This document shows, piece by piece, positions 8,670-18,033 of a stretch of DNA of 64,000 bases. A program made the position numbers and the translations under genes. This stretch comes from Geothrix edaphica (GTDB taxonomy: Bacteria; Acidobacteriota; Holophagae; Holophagales; Holophagaceae), in assembly GCF_030268045.1 (NCBI RefSeq), contig NZ_BSDC01000001.1, forward strand, positions 1,488,001 through 1,552,000, given 5' to 3'. Below the pieces are notes generated by a model. That model made no database searches, was not told where the DNA came from, and saw only the letters and a program-made list of their open reading frames with translations. The first letter of the stretch is position 1. Every line of letters begins with the position of its first letter.

Positions 8670-9808
8670 GGAATTCCGGCGATCTGCTGATCCTTGCCGC
8701 GGGGCGCCTGCCCCAGGGCCGCTACGGCGGAAGCCTGGCAGGCCTGGGGGCCGTGTCCCTCGGGCTCTCGGCGGTGGAAGGCCTGCTCTCCCGGCCCGCC
8801 CTGCCCCGCCCGGGCAGCCTCCTCTGGGGCATGGCCCGGAGCCACACCCAGGGCATGAACCCGGCCCGCACCCTGGCCCTGAGGGCCGGCCTCCCCCATG
8901 ACACCTCCGCCTTCACCGTGAACATGGCCTGCGGATCCAGCCTCCAGGCCCTCCTCCTCGCCGCCCAGAGCCTGAGGGGCGGCGCCGCGGCGCCCATCCT
9001 CGTGGGGGGCAGCGAGGCCATGTCCGATACGCCCCACCTGGTGCCGGGCCTCCGCTGGGGCTTCCGCATGGGCCACCGCCAGCTCCCGGATGTCATGCAC
9101 CATGACGGCCTGCGTTGCCCGGTGACCGGCCTGCTCATGGGCGAGACCATCGAACGGCTCGCGGCCAAGCGGGGCATCACGCGGCTGGAGGCCGATGCCT
9201 GGGCGATGGAGAGCCACCACCGGGCTGCGGGAGCCGATTTCCACGCGGAGCTGCTGCCCCATCCGAATCTTGATCGCGATGAAGCCATCCGGCCGGAGAT
9301 CACCCCCGAGGCCCTGGCCCGCCTCGCACCGGTCTTCGATCCACAGGGCCAGGTCACGGCGGGGAATGCCTCCGCCCTGTCCGATGGCGCTGCCGCGCTC
9401 CTCCTGGCCCGGCGGGACCAGGCGGGCGATACCAAACCCCTGGCCCGGATCCGGGCGTGGAGCGAAGCGGGTGTGGACCCGCTGGACATGGGCGAGGCGC
9501 CCGTCCCCGCCGTGCGGCGCCTGCTAGAGGTCCAGGGCCTGACCGTGGCCGACATCGACCTGTGGGAGCTCAATGAGGCCTTCGCCGCCCAGCTCCTCGT
9601 CTGCCAGCGGCAGGTGGGCCTTCCGGAGGATCGCCTGAACGTGGCCGGGGGCGGCGTGGCCCTGGGGCATCCCATCGGGGCCACCGGCGCGCGCATCGTG
9701 GTCACCCTGGTCCACCAACTGAGGGCCCGTGGCGGCGGCCTGGGCGTGGCCACCCTCGGCATCGGGGGTGGCCTGGGCCTGGCGCTGCTGATCGAAGCAG
9801 AGCCCTAG
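8666..9808 (+). CDS. Thiolase-family protein lacking the second catalytic cysteine
   Basis: 380 residues, typical of acetyl-CoA C-acetyltransferases. The acyl-accepting cysteine is present (C89, VNMACGSS), as are the NEAFA motif and the active-site histidine (H335, GHPIGATG). The C-terminal motif normally reads CIGGG, with the cysteine that acts as acid/base. Here it reads GIGGG (G365, codon GGC). Without that residue ordinary condensation or thiolysis should be badly impaired, so the protein may use another nucleophile or do another Claisen-type or acyl-transfer step. The start overlaps the DUF218 stop by 4 bp (ATGA), which fixes the ATG at 8666. The nearby acyl-ligase fusion gene suggests lipid metabolism. 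Confidence 0.75.
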   Translation: MRNSGDLLILAAGRLPQGRYGGSLAGLGAVSLGLSAVEGLLSRPALPRPGSLLWGMARSHTQGMNPARTLALRAGLPHDTSAFTVNMACGSSLQALLLAAQSLRGGAAAPILVGGSEAMSDTPHLVPGLRWGFRMGHRQLPDVMHHDGLRCPVTGLLMGETIERLAAKRGITRLEADAWAMESHHRAAGADFHAELLPHPNLDRDEAIRPEITPEALARLAPVFDPQGQVTAGNASALSDGAAALLLARRDQAGDTKPLARIRAWSEAGVDPLDMGEAPVPAVRRLLEVQGLTVADIDLWELNEAFAAQLLVCQRQVGLPEDRLNVAGGGVALGHPIGATGARIVVTLVHQLRARGGGLGVATLGIGGGLGLALLIEAEP

Positions 9809-9811
9809 CGC

Positions 9812-12442
9812 CTAGGCCGGCTCTCCAGTCAGGAGCGCCTTGAGGGCCCGGTAGTCCGTCTTGCCGGTGCCCAGGGTGGGGATCTGGTCGATCTGCCGGA
9901 CCACGCGGATGTTGTGCAGGGAGGAGAGGCCCGCCGCGCGGATCACCGCGTTGGCGTCGTCGCGGCCGATGCCGGCCACGGAGAAGAGGATCAGGTCGGG
10001 GTTGAGATCCTCGGTGGTGGCCTCCACCGCCAGCAAGGGCTCGATCTCATCCTCGCCCTGGAAGCGCTGGGACAGGGCCTCCTCGATGGCCGGCAGGGAG
10101 ACCATCTCGCCTCCGAGCTTCACGAAGCGCTTGAGGCGGCCGGAGAACACCAGGACACCGCGGTCCTGGAACACCAGGTCCCCCGTGCGGTACCAGGACC
10201 GGCCCTCGAAGGTCTCGAAGGGGGACTCCACGTCCGGGTTGAGGTAGCCGGAGAAGATGCTGGGGCCGCGGACGAGCAGCATGCCGGGCTGGCCCGGCTG
10301 CACCCGGCGGCCGGTCTCGAGGTCGACGATGGCCCATTCCACCGACACCAGGGGCTTCCCGATGCTGCCGTTCCGCAGGTCCTCTTCGCGGTTCACCGAA
10401 ACCACGGGAGAGCACTCCGTGATGCCGTAGCCCTCGAGCACGGTGGTCTTCGGCCAGCGCCGGGCCAGGGTGGCGTAGACCGGTTCGGGGCACTTCTCCG
10501 CGCCCGATACCACAATGCGCAGGGATTCCAGGTGCCGGTCCTCCGCCACGCGGAGGATGCCGCCCAGAAAGGTGGGCGTACCCACCAGCAGGGTGGCGTG
10601 GTAGGCCTCGATGAGGCGGGCCAGCATCCTGCCCTCGGTGGGATTGGGATGGTAGACCACCCGCAAGCCGAGCAGCATCGGCAGGATGGTGGTGGTGGTC
10701 AGGCCGAAGGCATGGAAGGGCGGCAGGCAGCCCATGACCCGCTCGTCCTCGCGGAACCGGATGGCCTGGGTGATGTCGCGGATGTTGGCGAGGATGTTCC
10801 CGTGGGTGAGGGGCACGGCCTTCGGATGGCTCTCGCTGCCACTGGTGAAGAGCACCGCGGCCGTGGCCGGAGCCGCGGAGGCATCGAGGGAGGTCCAGCC
10901 CAGGCGGGCCCGCAGGGCCGCGGACAGTTTCGTGGCCAGCGAGATGCGCCTGCCCACGACGTCCAGCAGCACCAGGCGGTCCTTGACGGCCGACAGATCC
11001 ACGCTCTGGGCCTCGAGCCGGTTGATCAGCGTGGACACGCTGATCACGTGCTTCACCCCCACCAGGTCGAGGCCATAGGCCATGCTGCGGACCCCGGCCG
11101 TCCAGTTCACCAGCACGGGCGTCTTGCCCGCGAACAGCAGGGCCAGGTAGAGGATGCTGGCGCCCCCGGAGGCCGGCAGCATCAGGCCCACGTGGGAGCC
11201 TTCCAGGCCCTCGAAGATGGGCTTCAGCACCAGGATGGCCGTGATGACATCCCGGTAGGTCTTCACGCCGCCCAGCTGGTCGGCCAGGACCACCCGGCCC
11301 GGGTCGCGCCGCGCCTGCTTGAGGAAGACCTCGGGGATCGAGTCGCCGTCAGGCATCTCGATGGGCAGATCCGTGCGCGAATGGAACCAGGCATGGGGCA
11401 CGGCCTTCAGCTCGCCCTGGCGGAGGGAGACGGCCGCGCCGGTGGCCGCCAGCAGCAGGTCGCCCACGGTCTGGAGGGAGGCGGGATCGGCGCAGGGGTA
11501 GCCGAAGGCCTGCTCGAGCCAGAGCTCAAGCTCCCGATGGCCCAGGACATCGAGCCCCAGGTCCTTCACCAGGTGGTGATGTTCCTGGATGTCCGAATGG
11601 CCCGTGACCGCCTGCAGGTGGCGCCGCACCGCATCCCGGACCTGGGGCGGCACGTTGCGGGGGTTGCCCTCCACCCTGGGCCGGGGCGGCTCGGGGAGGG
11701 TGCGGGGCGCATGGTCCTTCCAGATCAGGTAGGGGACGAAGGTCCGCGGCGTGGCGTCCGCATTCAGGTGGGCCTCCAGGACCCGGTTGACGGCCTCGCG
11801 GTCCGCGCCCGCCGGGAGGTCCGGGACCTCCTCGAAGGTGACCTGGACCTCGCGCCGGGGCATGAAGAACAGGGCGTTGGCCAGCAGGTAGCCCAGCCCC
11901 TTGAGCAGCTCCACGCCGGTGGATGGACGTCGTCCGGAAGCCGCGCTGAAGCGGCTGCCCCAGAGCCCGCCGAGCCGCACCACCACCACCCGGGTGCCGG
12001 GGGCCTGGCGGAGGATCGCGGCCACGGCGCTGTTGTCGGCGAGGTCCTGGGTCTTCTGCCGCGCCAGGCGGGCCCCGGGAAACATGAGGAGGTTCCGCCC
12101 CGACGCCAGAAGGCGGGCATGGGCCGCCAGCTCCAGGTCCAGCCTCTCCCGGGTCTGCGCACCGTGGTCCGCGGGATCCGGCAGGGGCCTGGCGCCCAGC
12201 GCCCAGGCCAGCCAGCGCAGAGGGGCGGAGGCGCCATGGTCCCGGCCCACCACCAGGACCGGGGCGAAGCGGCCGTGCAGCTCGGCGCCCAGCAGGAAGG
12301 GATCCACGAGGGTCGGATGGTTGGCCAGGAACAGGATTCCGGGGGTTCCGGCAGCGGGAACGGCCTCCAGCCCCCCGGTATGGATTCGGTAGCGCAGCCG
12401 CAACAGCGGCCGACCCAGGGCGCGGATCAGGGAGTCGATCAT
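9812..12442 (-). CDS. Aas-like fusion: acyltransferase + carrier-like domain + acyl-CoA/ACP ligase
   Basis: 876 residues with three parts. Residues ~1-230 are a PlsC-type glycerolipid acyltransferase with the H(x4)D motif as NHPTLVDP (H42, D47) and a weaker glycerol-binding region (MFPGARLARQ). Residues ~265-335 resemble an acyl-carrier domain (DLGLDVLGHREL), but the serine that would carry phosphopantetheine is Val299. Residues ~365-870 are an AMP-binding adenylating domain with the P-loop-like FTSGSESHPKAVPLTHGN (~532-549) and GYGITECSPV. E. coli Aas combines an acyltransferase and an acyl-ACP synthetase to re-acylate lysophospholipids, and this protein probably does the same at the inner membrane. 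It converges on the thiolase gene with a 3 bp gap. Confidence 0.8.
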   Translation of the reverse strand: MIDSLIRALGRPLLRLRYRIHTGGLEAVPAAGTPGILFLANHPTLVDPFLLGAELHGRFAPVLVVGRDHGASAPLRWLAWALGARPLPDPADHGAQTRERLDLELAAHARLLASGRNLLMFPGARLARQKTQDLADNSAVAAILRQAPGTRVVVVRLGGLWGSRFSAASGRRPSTGVELLKGLGYLLANALFFMPRREVQVTFEEVPDLPAGADREAVNRVLEAHLNADATPRTFVPYLIWKDHAPRTLPEPPRPRVEGNPRNVPPQVRDAVRRHLQAVTGHSDIQEHHHLVKDLGLDVLGHRELELWLEQAFGYPCADPASLQTVGDLLLAATGAAVSLRQGELKAVPHAWFHSRTDLPIEMPDGDSIPEVFLKQARRDPGRVVLADQLGGVKTYRDVITAILVLKPIFEGLEGSHVGLMLPASGGASILYLALLFAGKTPVLVNWTAGVRSMAYGLDLVGVKHVISVSTLINRLEAQSVDLSAVKDRLVLLDVVGRRISLATKLSAALRARLGWTSLDASAAPATAAVLFTSGSESHPKAVPLTHGNILANIRDITQAIRFREDERVMGCLPPFHAFGLTTTTILPMLLGLRVVYHPNPTEGRMLARLIEAYHATLLVGTPTFLGGILRVAEDRHLESLRIVVSGAEKCPEPVYATLARRWPKTTVLEGYGITECSPVVSVNREEDLRNGSIGKPLVSVEWAIVDLETGRRVQPGQPGMLLVRGPSIFSGYLNPDVESPFETFEGRSWYRTGDLVFQDRGVLVFSGRLKRFVKLGGEMVSLPAIEEALSQRFQGEDEIEPLLAVEATTEDLNPDLILFSVAGIGRDDANAVIRAAGLSSLHNIRVVRQIDQIPTLGTGKTDYRALKALLTGEPA

Positions 12443-12573
12443 CGTGGATGGAACCTAGCGACAGGATGCCGGATGGAGCCAGGATTGTAGCGGGAATCCG
12501 GGGAAGGCCCTAAACCGGCCCCCGGGCTTCTGCGAAGATGGACCAGGGCCTTCGGTGGCCCCTTGAGGATCCC

Positions 12574-13305
12574 ATGACCGACGCGCCCCTGATCCGGCTC
12601 ACCGACATCACCAAGATCTATCAGATGGGTGACATGGAAGTGCGCGCCCTGGACGGCGTGTCCATGGAGATCCGGCGGGGCGAGTACGTGGCCATCATGG
12701 GCCCCTCCGGCTCCGGCAAGTCCACCATGATGAATGTCATCGGCTGTCTGGATACGCCCACCGGCGGCACCTACGAACTGAACGGCAAGCTGGCCTCCGC
12801 CATGACGGATGATGACCTGGCCCAGATCCGCAACGAGGAGATCGGCTTCGTCTTCCAGACGTTCAACCTCCTGGCCCGCACCACCTCGCTCCAGAACGTG
12901 GAGCTGCCGCTGATCTACGCGGGGAAGACGCCCGTCGAGCGCCACCAGATGGCCCTGAAGGCCCTGGAGAATGTCGGCCTGGGCACCCGCAGCGACCACA
13001 TGCCCAACCAGCTCTCCGGTGGCCAGCGGCAGCGCGTGGCCATCGCCCGTGCCCTGGTGAACGACCCCTCCATCCTCCTGGCGGACGAGCCCACGGGCGC
13101 CCTGGACTCCAAGACCAGCATCGAGATCATGGCCCTCTTCGAGGACCTGTACCAGAAGGGCAACACCATCATCCTCGTCACCCACGAGGAGGACATCGCC
13201 CGCCACGCCCACCGCATCGTGAAGCTGCGCGACGGCAAGATCATCCACGACGAGCCGAACACGCCCATCACCTCCGAAGAGCACCTGGCGCACCTGAACC
13301 TCTGA
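12574..13305 (+). CDS. ABC transporter ATPase, MacB/LolD type
   Basis: 243 residues of a single ATP-binding domain: Walker [11 protein letters not shown]-loop FQTFNLL, signature [15 protein letters not shown], Walker [14 protein letters not shown] and the H-loop histidine in VTHEED. The EPTGALDS form and overall pattern place it with the MacB/LolD/FtsE-like group that powers lipoprotein release or efflux. TTGAGGAT upstream supports the ATG at 12574 over the in-frame ATG at 12538. No permease gene is adjacent, so its membrane partner must be encoded elsewhere. Confidence 0.85.
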   Translation: MTDAPLIRLTDITKIYQMGDMEVRALDGVSMEIRRGEYVAIMGPSGSGKSTMMNVIGCLDTPTGGTYELNGKLASAMTDDDLAQIRNEEIGFVFQTFNLLARTTSLQNVELPLIYAGKTPVERHQMALKALENVGLGTRSDHMPNQLSGGQRQRVAIARALVNDPSILLADEPTGALDSKTSIEIMALFEDLYQKGNTIILVTHEEDIARHAHRIVKLRDGKIIHDEPNTPITSEEHLAHLNL

Positions 13306-13349
13306 GCCAGGCCTCCTCTCCCGGCCCTGACCTCAGGTAGACTGGACCG

Positions 13350-14018
13350 ATGCAGAAGCTCGTCCAAGGCATCCACCAGTTCCAGACCCAGATCTTCAGC
13401 TCCCACAAAGAGCTGTTCGAGCGGCTGGACAAGGACCAGGCCCCGGAAACGCTCTTCATCACCTGCTCGGATTCGCGCATCAGCCCGAACCTGATCACGC
13501 AGACCCAGCCCGGGGAGCTGTTCATTCTCCGCAACGTGGGCAACCTCGTGCCCCCGTACGAGCACATGGGCGGCATGAGCGCAGGCATCGAATTCGCCGT
13601 CACCGTGCTCCAGGTGAAGGACATCATCGTCTGCGGCCACTCCAACTGCGGCGCCATGAAGGCCCTGCTGGAGCCGGACCAGCTGGGCGAGCTTCCGGCC
13701 ACCAAGGCCTGGCTGGCCCACGCCCGGAAGACCGAACAGATCATGTGGGAGAGCTACGGCCACCTCCACGGCAACGAGCTGCTGCACGCCACAGTGGAGG
13801 AGAACGCCCTGGTCCAGCTGGAGAACCTGCGCTCCCATCCGTCTGTGGCCAAGGCCGTGACCGCAGGCCGGCTGCACCTGCACGCCTGGGTCTACAAGAT
13901 CGAGACCGGCGAGGTCTTCGCCTTCGATCCGGACCGCGGCCAGTACACCTCGGTCACGGGCACGGATGGTCTGGCGCCGCTCGACCCCGAGCACCGCGCG
14001 ACGGACCTGTCGATTTAG
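13350..14018 (+). CDS. Beta-class carbonic anhydrase
   Basis: 222 residues. It interconverts carbon dioxide and bicarbonate in the cytoplasm. The zinc ligands are in their expected places: C39 and D41 in ITCSDSR, and H97 and C100 in CGHSNCGA. The active-site Asp/Arg pair comes from the same CSDSR motif. The length and the RNVGN segment match bacterial beta-type enzymes (Can/CynT-like). It follows the ABC ATPase gene by 44 bp and overlaps the convergent era gene by 4 bp at the stop codons. Confidence 0.92.
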   Translation: MQKLVQGIHQFQTQIFSSHKELFERLDKDQAPETLFITCSDSRISPNLITQTQPGELFILRNVGNLVPPYEHMGGMSAGIEFAVTVLQVKDIIVCGHSNCGAMKALLEPDQLGELPATKAWLAHARKTEQIMWESYGHLHGNELLHATVEENALVQLENLRSHPSVAKAVTAGRLHLHAWVYKIETGEVFAFDPDRGQYTSVTGTDGLAPLDPEHRATDLSI

Positions 14019-14947
14019 ATAGAAAGCCGGTCCAGCCGGTCGGGGCGGTCCCGCCAGCCTTCGTCCACCTTCACGAACAGTTCCAGGCGCACGGGGCGCT
14101 GGAGGAGCTTCCTCAGCTCGCGCTGGGCGCTCTGGCGGATGTCCTTGATCATCTCGCCCTGGCTGCCCAGCAGGATCTTGCGGTGGCCGTCGCGGTCCAC
14201 CAGGATCCTCGCGGCGATGAAGACGCCCTCAGGCCCCAGGTCCTCGGGGTAGTCCGCGTGGCCCGCCTCGAGCCACTGCTCGATGAGCACCGCCACCCCA
14301 TGGGGAACCTCTTCGCGGGTCTTGCGGAGCACCTTCTCGCGGATGAACTCCGCCGCCAGGGACCGCTCGGTCTGGTCGGTGAAGGTCTCCTCGTCGTAGG
14401 GCCAGCCGGGCTGGGTGGCATCGCGCTCGAGGAGGGTCCAGAGCGGATCGAGGTTCAGCCCCATCTTGGCGCCGATGGGGACGATCTCCTTGAAGGGGAG
14501 CAGGTCCTTGTAGGTGGCGATCTTCTCGAGCAGGCGGCCCTTGGACAGCAGATCGATCTTGTTCAGCAGCAGGTAGGTGGGGCGGCCCAGCTTGCGGAGA
14601 CGCTTGGCCAGGGCGTGCTCCCCCGTCCCCAGGTAGTCGTCCGCATCCACCATCCACAGCAGGAGGTCGGCCTCCTCCAGCGCCTGGTCCACGTGGGCCA
14701 TCATGCGCTCGTTCAGGGCGTGCTTGGGCAGGTGGATGCCCGGCGTGTCCAGGAAGGCCAGCTGCACATCCCCACGGTTCACCACGCCCAGCACCTTCGT
14801 GCGGGTGGTCTGGGGGATCTGGCTCGTGGCCGCCAGCTTCTGGCCCAGCAGGGCGTTCAGCAGGGTGGACTTGCCGGCGTTGGGCAGGCCGATGATGGCG
14901 AGAGTCGCATGGCGGCGCTGCGGGGCCTTGGTAGGCTGGTCAGCCAC
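14015..14947 (-). CDS. era: GTPase Era
   Basis: 310 residues. Era binds GTP and the 3' end of 16S rRNA during small-subunit maturation. The G motifs are clear: G1 GLPNAGKST, G2 in PQTTRTK, G3 DTPG, G4 NKID, and a G5-type GAKMG. A KH domain occupies the last ~90 residues (REEVPHGVAVLIEQW, ILVDRDGHRKILLGSQGEMIK). The start is a GTG at 14947 overlapping the end of lpxA by 8 bp. It is the last gene of a fabZ-lpxA-era operon. Confidence 0.95.
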   Translation of the reverse strand: MADQPTKAPQRRHATLAIIGLPNAGKSTLLNALLGQKLAATSQIPQTTRTKVLGVVNRGDVQLAFLDTPGIHLPKHALNERMMAHVDQALEEADLLLWMVDADDYLGTGEHALAKRLRKLGRPTYLLLNKIDLLSKGRLLEKIATYKDLLPFKEIVPIGAKMGLNLDPLWTLLERDATQPGWPYDEETFTDQTERSLAAEFIREKVLRKTREEVPHGVAVLIEQWLEAGHADYPEDLGPEGVFIAARILVDRDGHRKILLGSQGEMIKDIRQSAQRELRKLLQRPVRLELFVKVDEGWRDRPDRLDRLSI

Positions 14948-15725
14948 GATGCACGCCCCGCTTGGCCTCGCGGATGAACGTGAGCAGGTAGGCCACTTCG
15001 GCGATGTGGCCCACTTCCTTCTCGGTCTGGGCCATGGCCTCGTCCCGAAGCAGCCCCGAGTGGAAGAGAAGACGGTGGGCCTTCTTCAGCCCCTCGACCA
15101 CCTCGATGGGGAAGCCCTTGCGCTGGAGGCCGATGGTGTTCACCCCGTAGCTCTTGGTGTCCCGGGCGCCGGCGGTCTTCATGAAGGGCAGCACATCCTG
15201 AGTGGCCACGGTGAAGCCGCCCATGAAGGCGTGGTGCCCGACCCGGCAAAACTGGTGGACCGCCGAGAAGGCGCCGATGTTGCAGCCGTCGCCCACCTCG
15301 ACATGGCCCGCCAGGGTGGCGCAGTTGGCGAAGATGTTCTTGTTCCCCACGTGGCAGTCGTGGGCGATGTGCGACCCGGTCATCAGGAAGTTGTCGTCGC
15401 CCAGCGTGGTGAGGCCGCCGCCGCCCTCGGTGCCGCGGTGGAGGGTGGAGCCTTCGCGGATCACGTTGCGGTTCCCCACCTGCAGGCGCGTGGGGGCGCC
15501 CTTGAACTTGAGGTCCTGGGGCCCCATGCCCAGGGTGGCGTGGGGGTAGATGTCGTTGTCTTCGCCCAGCACAGTGTGGGGACCGATGACGACATGGCTG
15601 CGCAGCAGGGTGCGGGCGCCGATGACGGCATTGCCTTCGATGACGCAGAAGGGACCCACGACCACGCCCTCGCCCAGCCGGGCCTCCGGACTCACCACGC
15701 TGCTCGGGTGGATCTGCGCGCTCAT
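14940..15725 (-). CDS. lpxA: UDP-N-acetylglucosamine acyltransferase LpxA
   Basis: 261 residues of left-handed beta-helix hexapeptide repeats followed by a helical C-terminal domain. It transfers a 3-hydroxyacyl chain from ACP to UDP-GlcNAc, the first step of lipid A synthesis. The catalytic histidine region SAVHQFCRVGHHAFMGG is present. It overlaps fabZ by 4 bp (ATGA) and era by 8 bp. The fabZ-lpxA order is the classical one and supports an LPS-bearing outer membrane. lpxD, lpxB and lpxC are not in the window. Confidence 0.95.
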   Translation of the reverse strand: MSAQIHPSSVVSPEARLGEGVVVGPFCVIEGNAVIGARTLLRSHVVIGPHTVLGEDNDIYPHATLGMGPQDLKFKGAPTRLQVGNRNVIREGSTLHRGTEGGGGLTTLGDDNFLMTGSHIAHDCHVGNKNIFANCATLAGHVEVGDGCNIGAFSAVHQFCRVGHHAFMGGFTVATQDVLPFMKTAGARDTKSYGVNTIGLQRKGFPIEVVEGLKKAHRLLFHSGLLRDEAMAQTEKEVGHIAEVAYLLTFIREAKRGVHRG

Positions 15726-16192
15726 CGTCCCTCTCCTTCGGCCAGGTCCATCAGCATGGACATGAATTCAGCTTCCGCGACCTTCTGGCCACCCACGAAG
15801 GCTTCGCCCCGCATCTTGCAGATCCGGCCCTTGAGCTGGACCACCTTGACTTCCATCACCAGCTGGTCGCCGGGCAGCACGGGCTTGCGGAACTTCACTC
15901 CGTCGATGCCCATGAAGTAGATCACCTTGCGGGCCCGGTCCTCGATGTCCTGGAGCAGCAGGCAGCCACCGGTCTGGGCCATGGCCTCGACGATGTAGAC
16001 CCCCGGGAACACCGGCCGGCTGGGGAAGTGGCCCTGGAAGATCTGCTCGTTGTAGCTGATGTTCTTGAGCCCCCGGATCCACTGCTTGGGCTCGAAATCC
16101 AGGATGCGGTCCACCAGCAGGATCGGATACCGGTGGGGCAGCAGATCCAGGATTCCTTGCAGGTCGATCGTTCGGGGTTCGCGTTCCGACAT
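15722..16192 (-). CDS. fabZ: 3-hydroxyacyl-ACP dehydratase FabZ
   Basis: 156 residues with a hot-dog fold. It dehydrates 3-hydroxyacyl-ACP in fatty-acid elongation and competes with LpxA for the same substrate pool. PHRYPILLVDRI opens the domain. The catalytic His and Glu are in GHFPSRPVFPG and VEAMAQTGG. I use the ATG at 16192 because GGAG sits 5 bases upstream; an in-frame GTG at 16198 would add two residues. The stop overlaps the lpxA start. Confidence 0.95.
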   Translation of the reverse strand: MSEREPRTIDLQGILDLLPHRYPILLVDRILDFEPKQWIRGLKNISYNEQIFQGHFPSRPVFPGVYIVEAMAQTGGCLLLQDIEDRARKVIYFMGIDGVKFRKPVLPGDQLVMEVKVVQLKGRICKMRGEAFVGGQKVAEAEFMSMLMDLAEGEGR

Positions 16193-16241
16193 GGGCACTC
16201 CAATCCTATAGCCTACCGGCTATGGGCTTCGGCCTCCACCC

Positions 16242-18014
16242 TCAGGACCGCCGGGTCGTCCGCTCGTAGATCCTGGCCTCGATGAAGAGGTCCAGCAGGC
16301 CCCGGTCCAGGGCCCCCTCCCGGGCCTCCTCGTCCAGGATGGCCAGGCTCCGCTCCACGGGGACGGCCCCCTTGTAGGGCCGGTCCTGGGCCGTGAGGGC
16401 GTCGTAGACATCCGCGATGGCCATGGCCCGGCTCTGGACCGGGATGTCCTGTTCCGAGAGCTTCCGGGGGTAGCCGCGGCCGGTCAGGCGCTCGTGGTGG
16501 GCGTAGGCGATGTCGGGGATGCCCGCCAGGTCGCGGGTCCAGGGGATGCGCTCCAGGAACCGGAAGGTGTGGGTCACGTGGCTCTCGATCTCGAGGCGCT
16601 CGGCTTCGGACAGGCTGCCCCGGCGGATCCGGAGGCTGGCCAGGTCCGCGGGCTCTACCAGCGGCCGGCGCTCGCCGGTCCAGTGGGTGAAGGCCAGGTC
16701 CTCCAGCAGGCCCAGGCCTTCGGCCACCTCCTGGGCCAGCACCGTGGGCTCATTGCTCTGGCGCACCAGGTGGATGAGCCGCTCCGATTCAGCCTTGCGA
16801 TCCTGGATGGCGCGCTCCCACAGCCCGGGATCGCCCCCGCCCTTCCAGGCCCGGGCCAGGGCCTCCAGGGCCTCCTCCAGCTCCCGTTGGCGCAGGCGCT
16901 GGAGGATGATCTCGAGCTGGCCGGGATCCAGCTTCTTGGCCTTCACCAGCACCTGCTCGCGGACCCCCACCTTGCCGAAGTCATGCAGCAGGCTGGCATA
17001 GCGCAGCTCCCGGAGCTGGCGGTCGCTGAAGGAGAGGCTCCCATAGGCGCCATTCGGCGTGGCGTTCACGACCTCCGCCAGGCCCACGGTGAGGTCCGCC
17101 ACCCGGCCCGAATGGCCGCTGGTGACCGGGTCCCGGGCCTCGATGGCCGTCACGGAGGCGGCCACGAACCCCTCGAAGAGCCGCTCGATCTCTTCCCGCA
17201 GCTGGGCGTTCTTCACCGCCACCGCGGCCTGCCCCGCCAGGCTCTGCGCCAGCCTCTGGTCCGCGGAGGAGAAGGCGGCGACCTGGCCGTCCTCCTGCAG
17301 GCGGTTGAGGAGCTGCAGGACGCCCAGCACCTGCCCTTCCGTGTCGAGCATGGGCACCACCAGCGCGGATTGGGTGCGGTACCCGGCCTGGCGGTCGAAG
17401 CTGTCATTGAAGCGATAGGGGGCTTCCGGGGAGATCCCGTAGACGTCCGGCAGGTTCAGGCTTTCCCGGCTGAGGGCCACGAAGCCAGCCAGGGCTTCCC
17501 GCGAGATGGGCATGGCGACCCGGGCGAAGGGCAGGCTCACCCGGGCATTCTGGGTGTGGGCGAAGAGCAGCTCGGGATGCTCCTCGTCGCCGGTGAGCAG
17601 GTAGATGGACCCGGCCTCGGCCATCAGCAGCTCGCGGGCCTTGCTGAGGATCAGGTCCAGCAGCCGGTCCAGGTTCTGTTCGGAGGCCAGGGCCCGGCCC
17701 ACCTCGTGGAGCCGCTCCATGTCCCGGCGGTCCTGCAGCCGCGCCCAGGCAGCCCGCACCAGGGCCTCCGCCGCCTCCAGGCCAGGCCAGCACTCGCAGT
17801 CCGCGAAGGTCCCGTCCCCCGGGAGGCCCAGCACCACGTCCGCCGCGCCGCCGTCCACGAAGACCAGGCAGCGGCGCATCTCCCCGGCCGCGCGGTCCAG
17901 GAGGATGCTACGGTGCTCTGGGGGGACGGCGACAGTGAAGCGCAAGGCGGAATCAGGCTCCAGGAAGACGAAGGCGAAAGTCCCGCCAGCATATCGGAAT
18001 TCCCCTGCCCCCAC
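16242..18014 (-). CDS. GAF plus HD-GYP domain signalling protein
   Basis: About 590 residues if it starts at the GTG at 18014; the first in-frame ATG is at 17879. A poorly conserved N-terminal region precedes a GAF domain (EQNLDRLLDLILSKARELLMAEAGSIYLL...), which binds small molecules or forms dimers. The C-terminal part is an HD-GYP phosphodiesterase with LLHDFGKVGV and HHERLTGRGYP, about 160 residues apart owing to an inserted helical stretch. HD-GYP proteins hydrolyse cyclic di-GMP to GMP. No membrane segment is visible, so it is likely a cytoplasmic sensor. If 18014 is right, only ~19 bp separate it from the divergent methyltransferase start, too few for two promoters, so one of the two starts may be wrong. 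Confidence 0.8.
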   Translation of the reverse strand: MGAGEFRYAGGTFAFVFLEPDSALRFTVAVPPEHRSILLDRAAGEMRRCLVFVDGGAADVVLGLPGDGTFADCECWPGLEAAEALVRAAWARLQDRRDMERLHEVGRALASEQNLDRLLDLILSKARELLMAEAGSIYLLTGDEEHPELLFAHTQNARVSLPFARVAMPISREALAGFVALSRESLNLPDVYGISPEAPYRFNDSFDRQAGYRTQSALVVPMLDTEGQVLGVLQLLNRLQEDGQVAAFSSADQRLAQSLAGQAAVAVKNAQLREEIERLFEGFVAASVTAIEARDPVTSGHSGRVADLTVGLAEVVNATPNGAYGSLSFSDRQLRELRYASLLHDFGKVGVREQVLVKAKKLDPGQLEIILQRLRQRELEEALEALARAWKGGGDPGLWERAIQDRKAESERLIHLVRQSNEPTVLAQEVAEGLGLLEDLAFTHWTGERRPLVEPADLASLRIRRGSLSEAERLEIESHVTHTFRFLERIPWTRDLAGIPDIAYAHHERLTGRGYPRKLSEQDIPVQSRAMAIADVYDALTAQDRPYKGAVPVERSLAILDEEAREGALDRGLLDLFIEARIYERTTRRS

Positions 18015-18033
18015 CGAAACCTGGCAAGGCCCG

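Noticed and set aside
9914-12490. A ~860-codon plus-strand frame over the Aas-like gene
   Set aside because: Same antisense artefact; product is Gly/Gln/His-rich and without domains.
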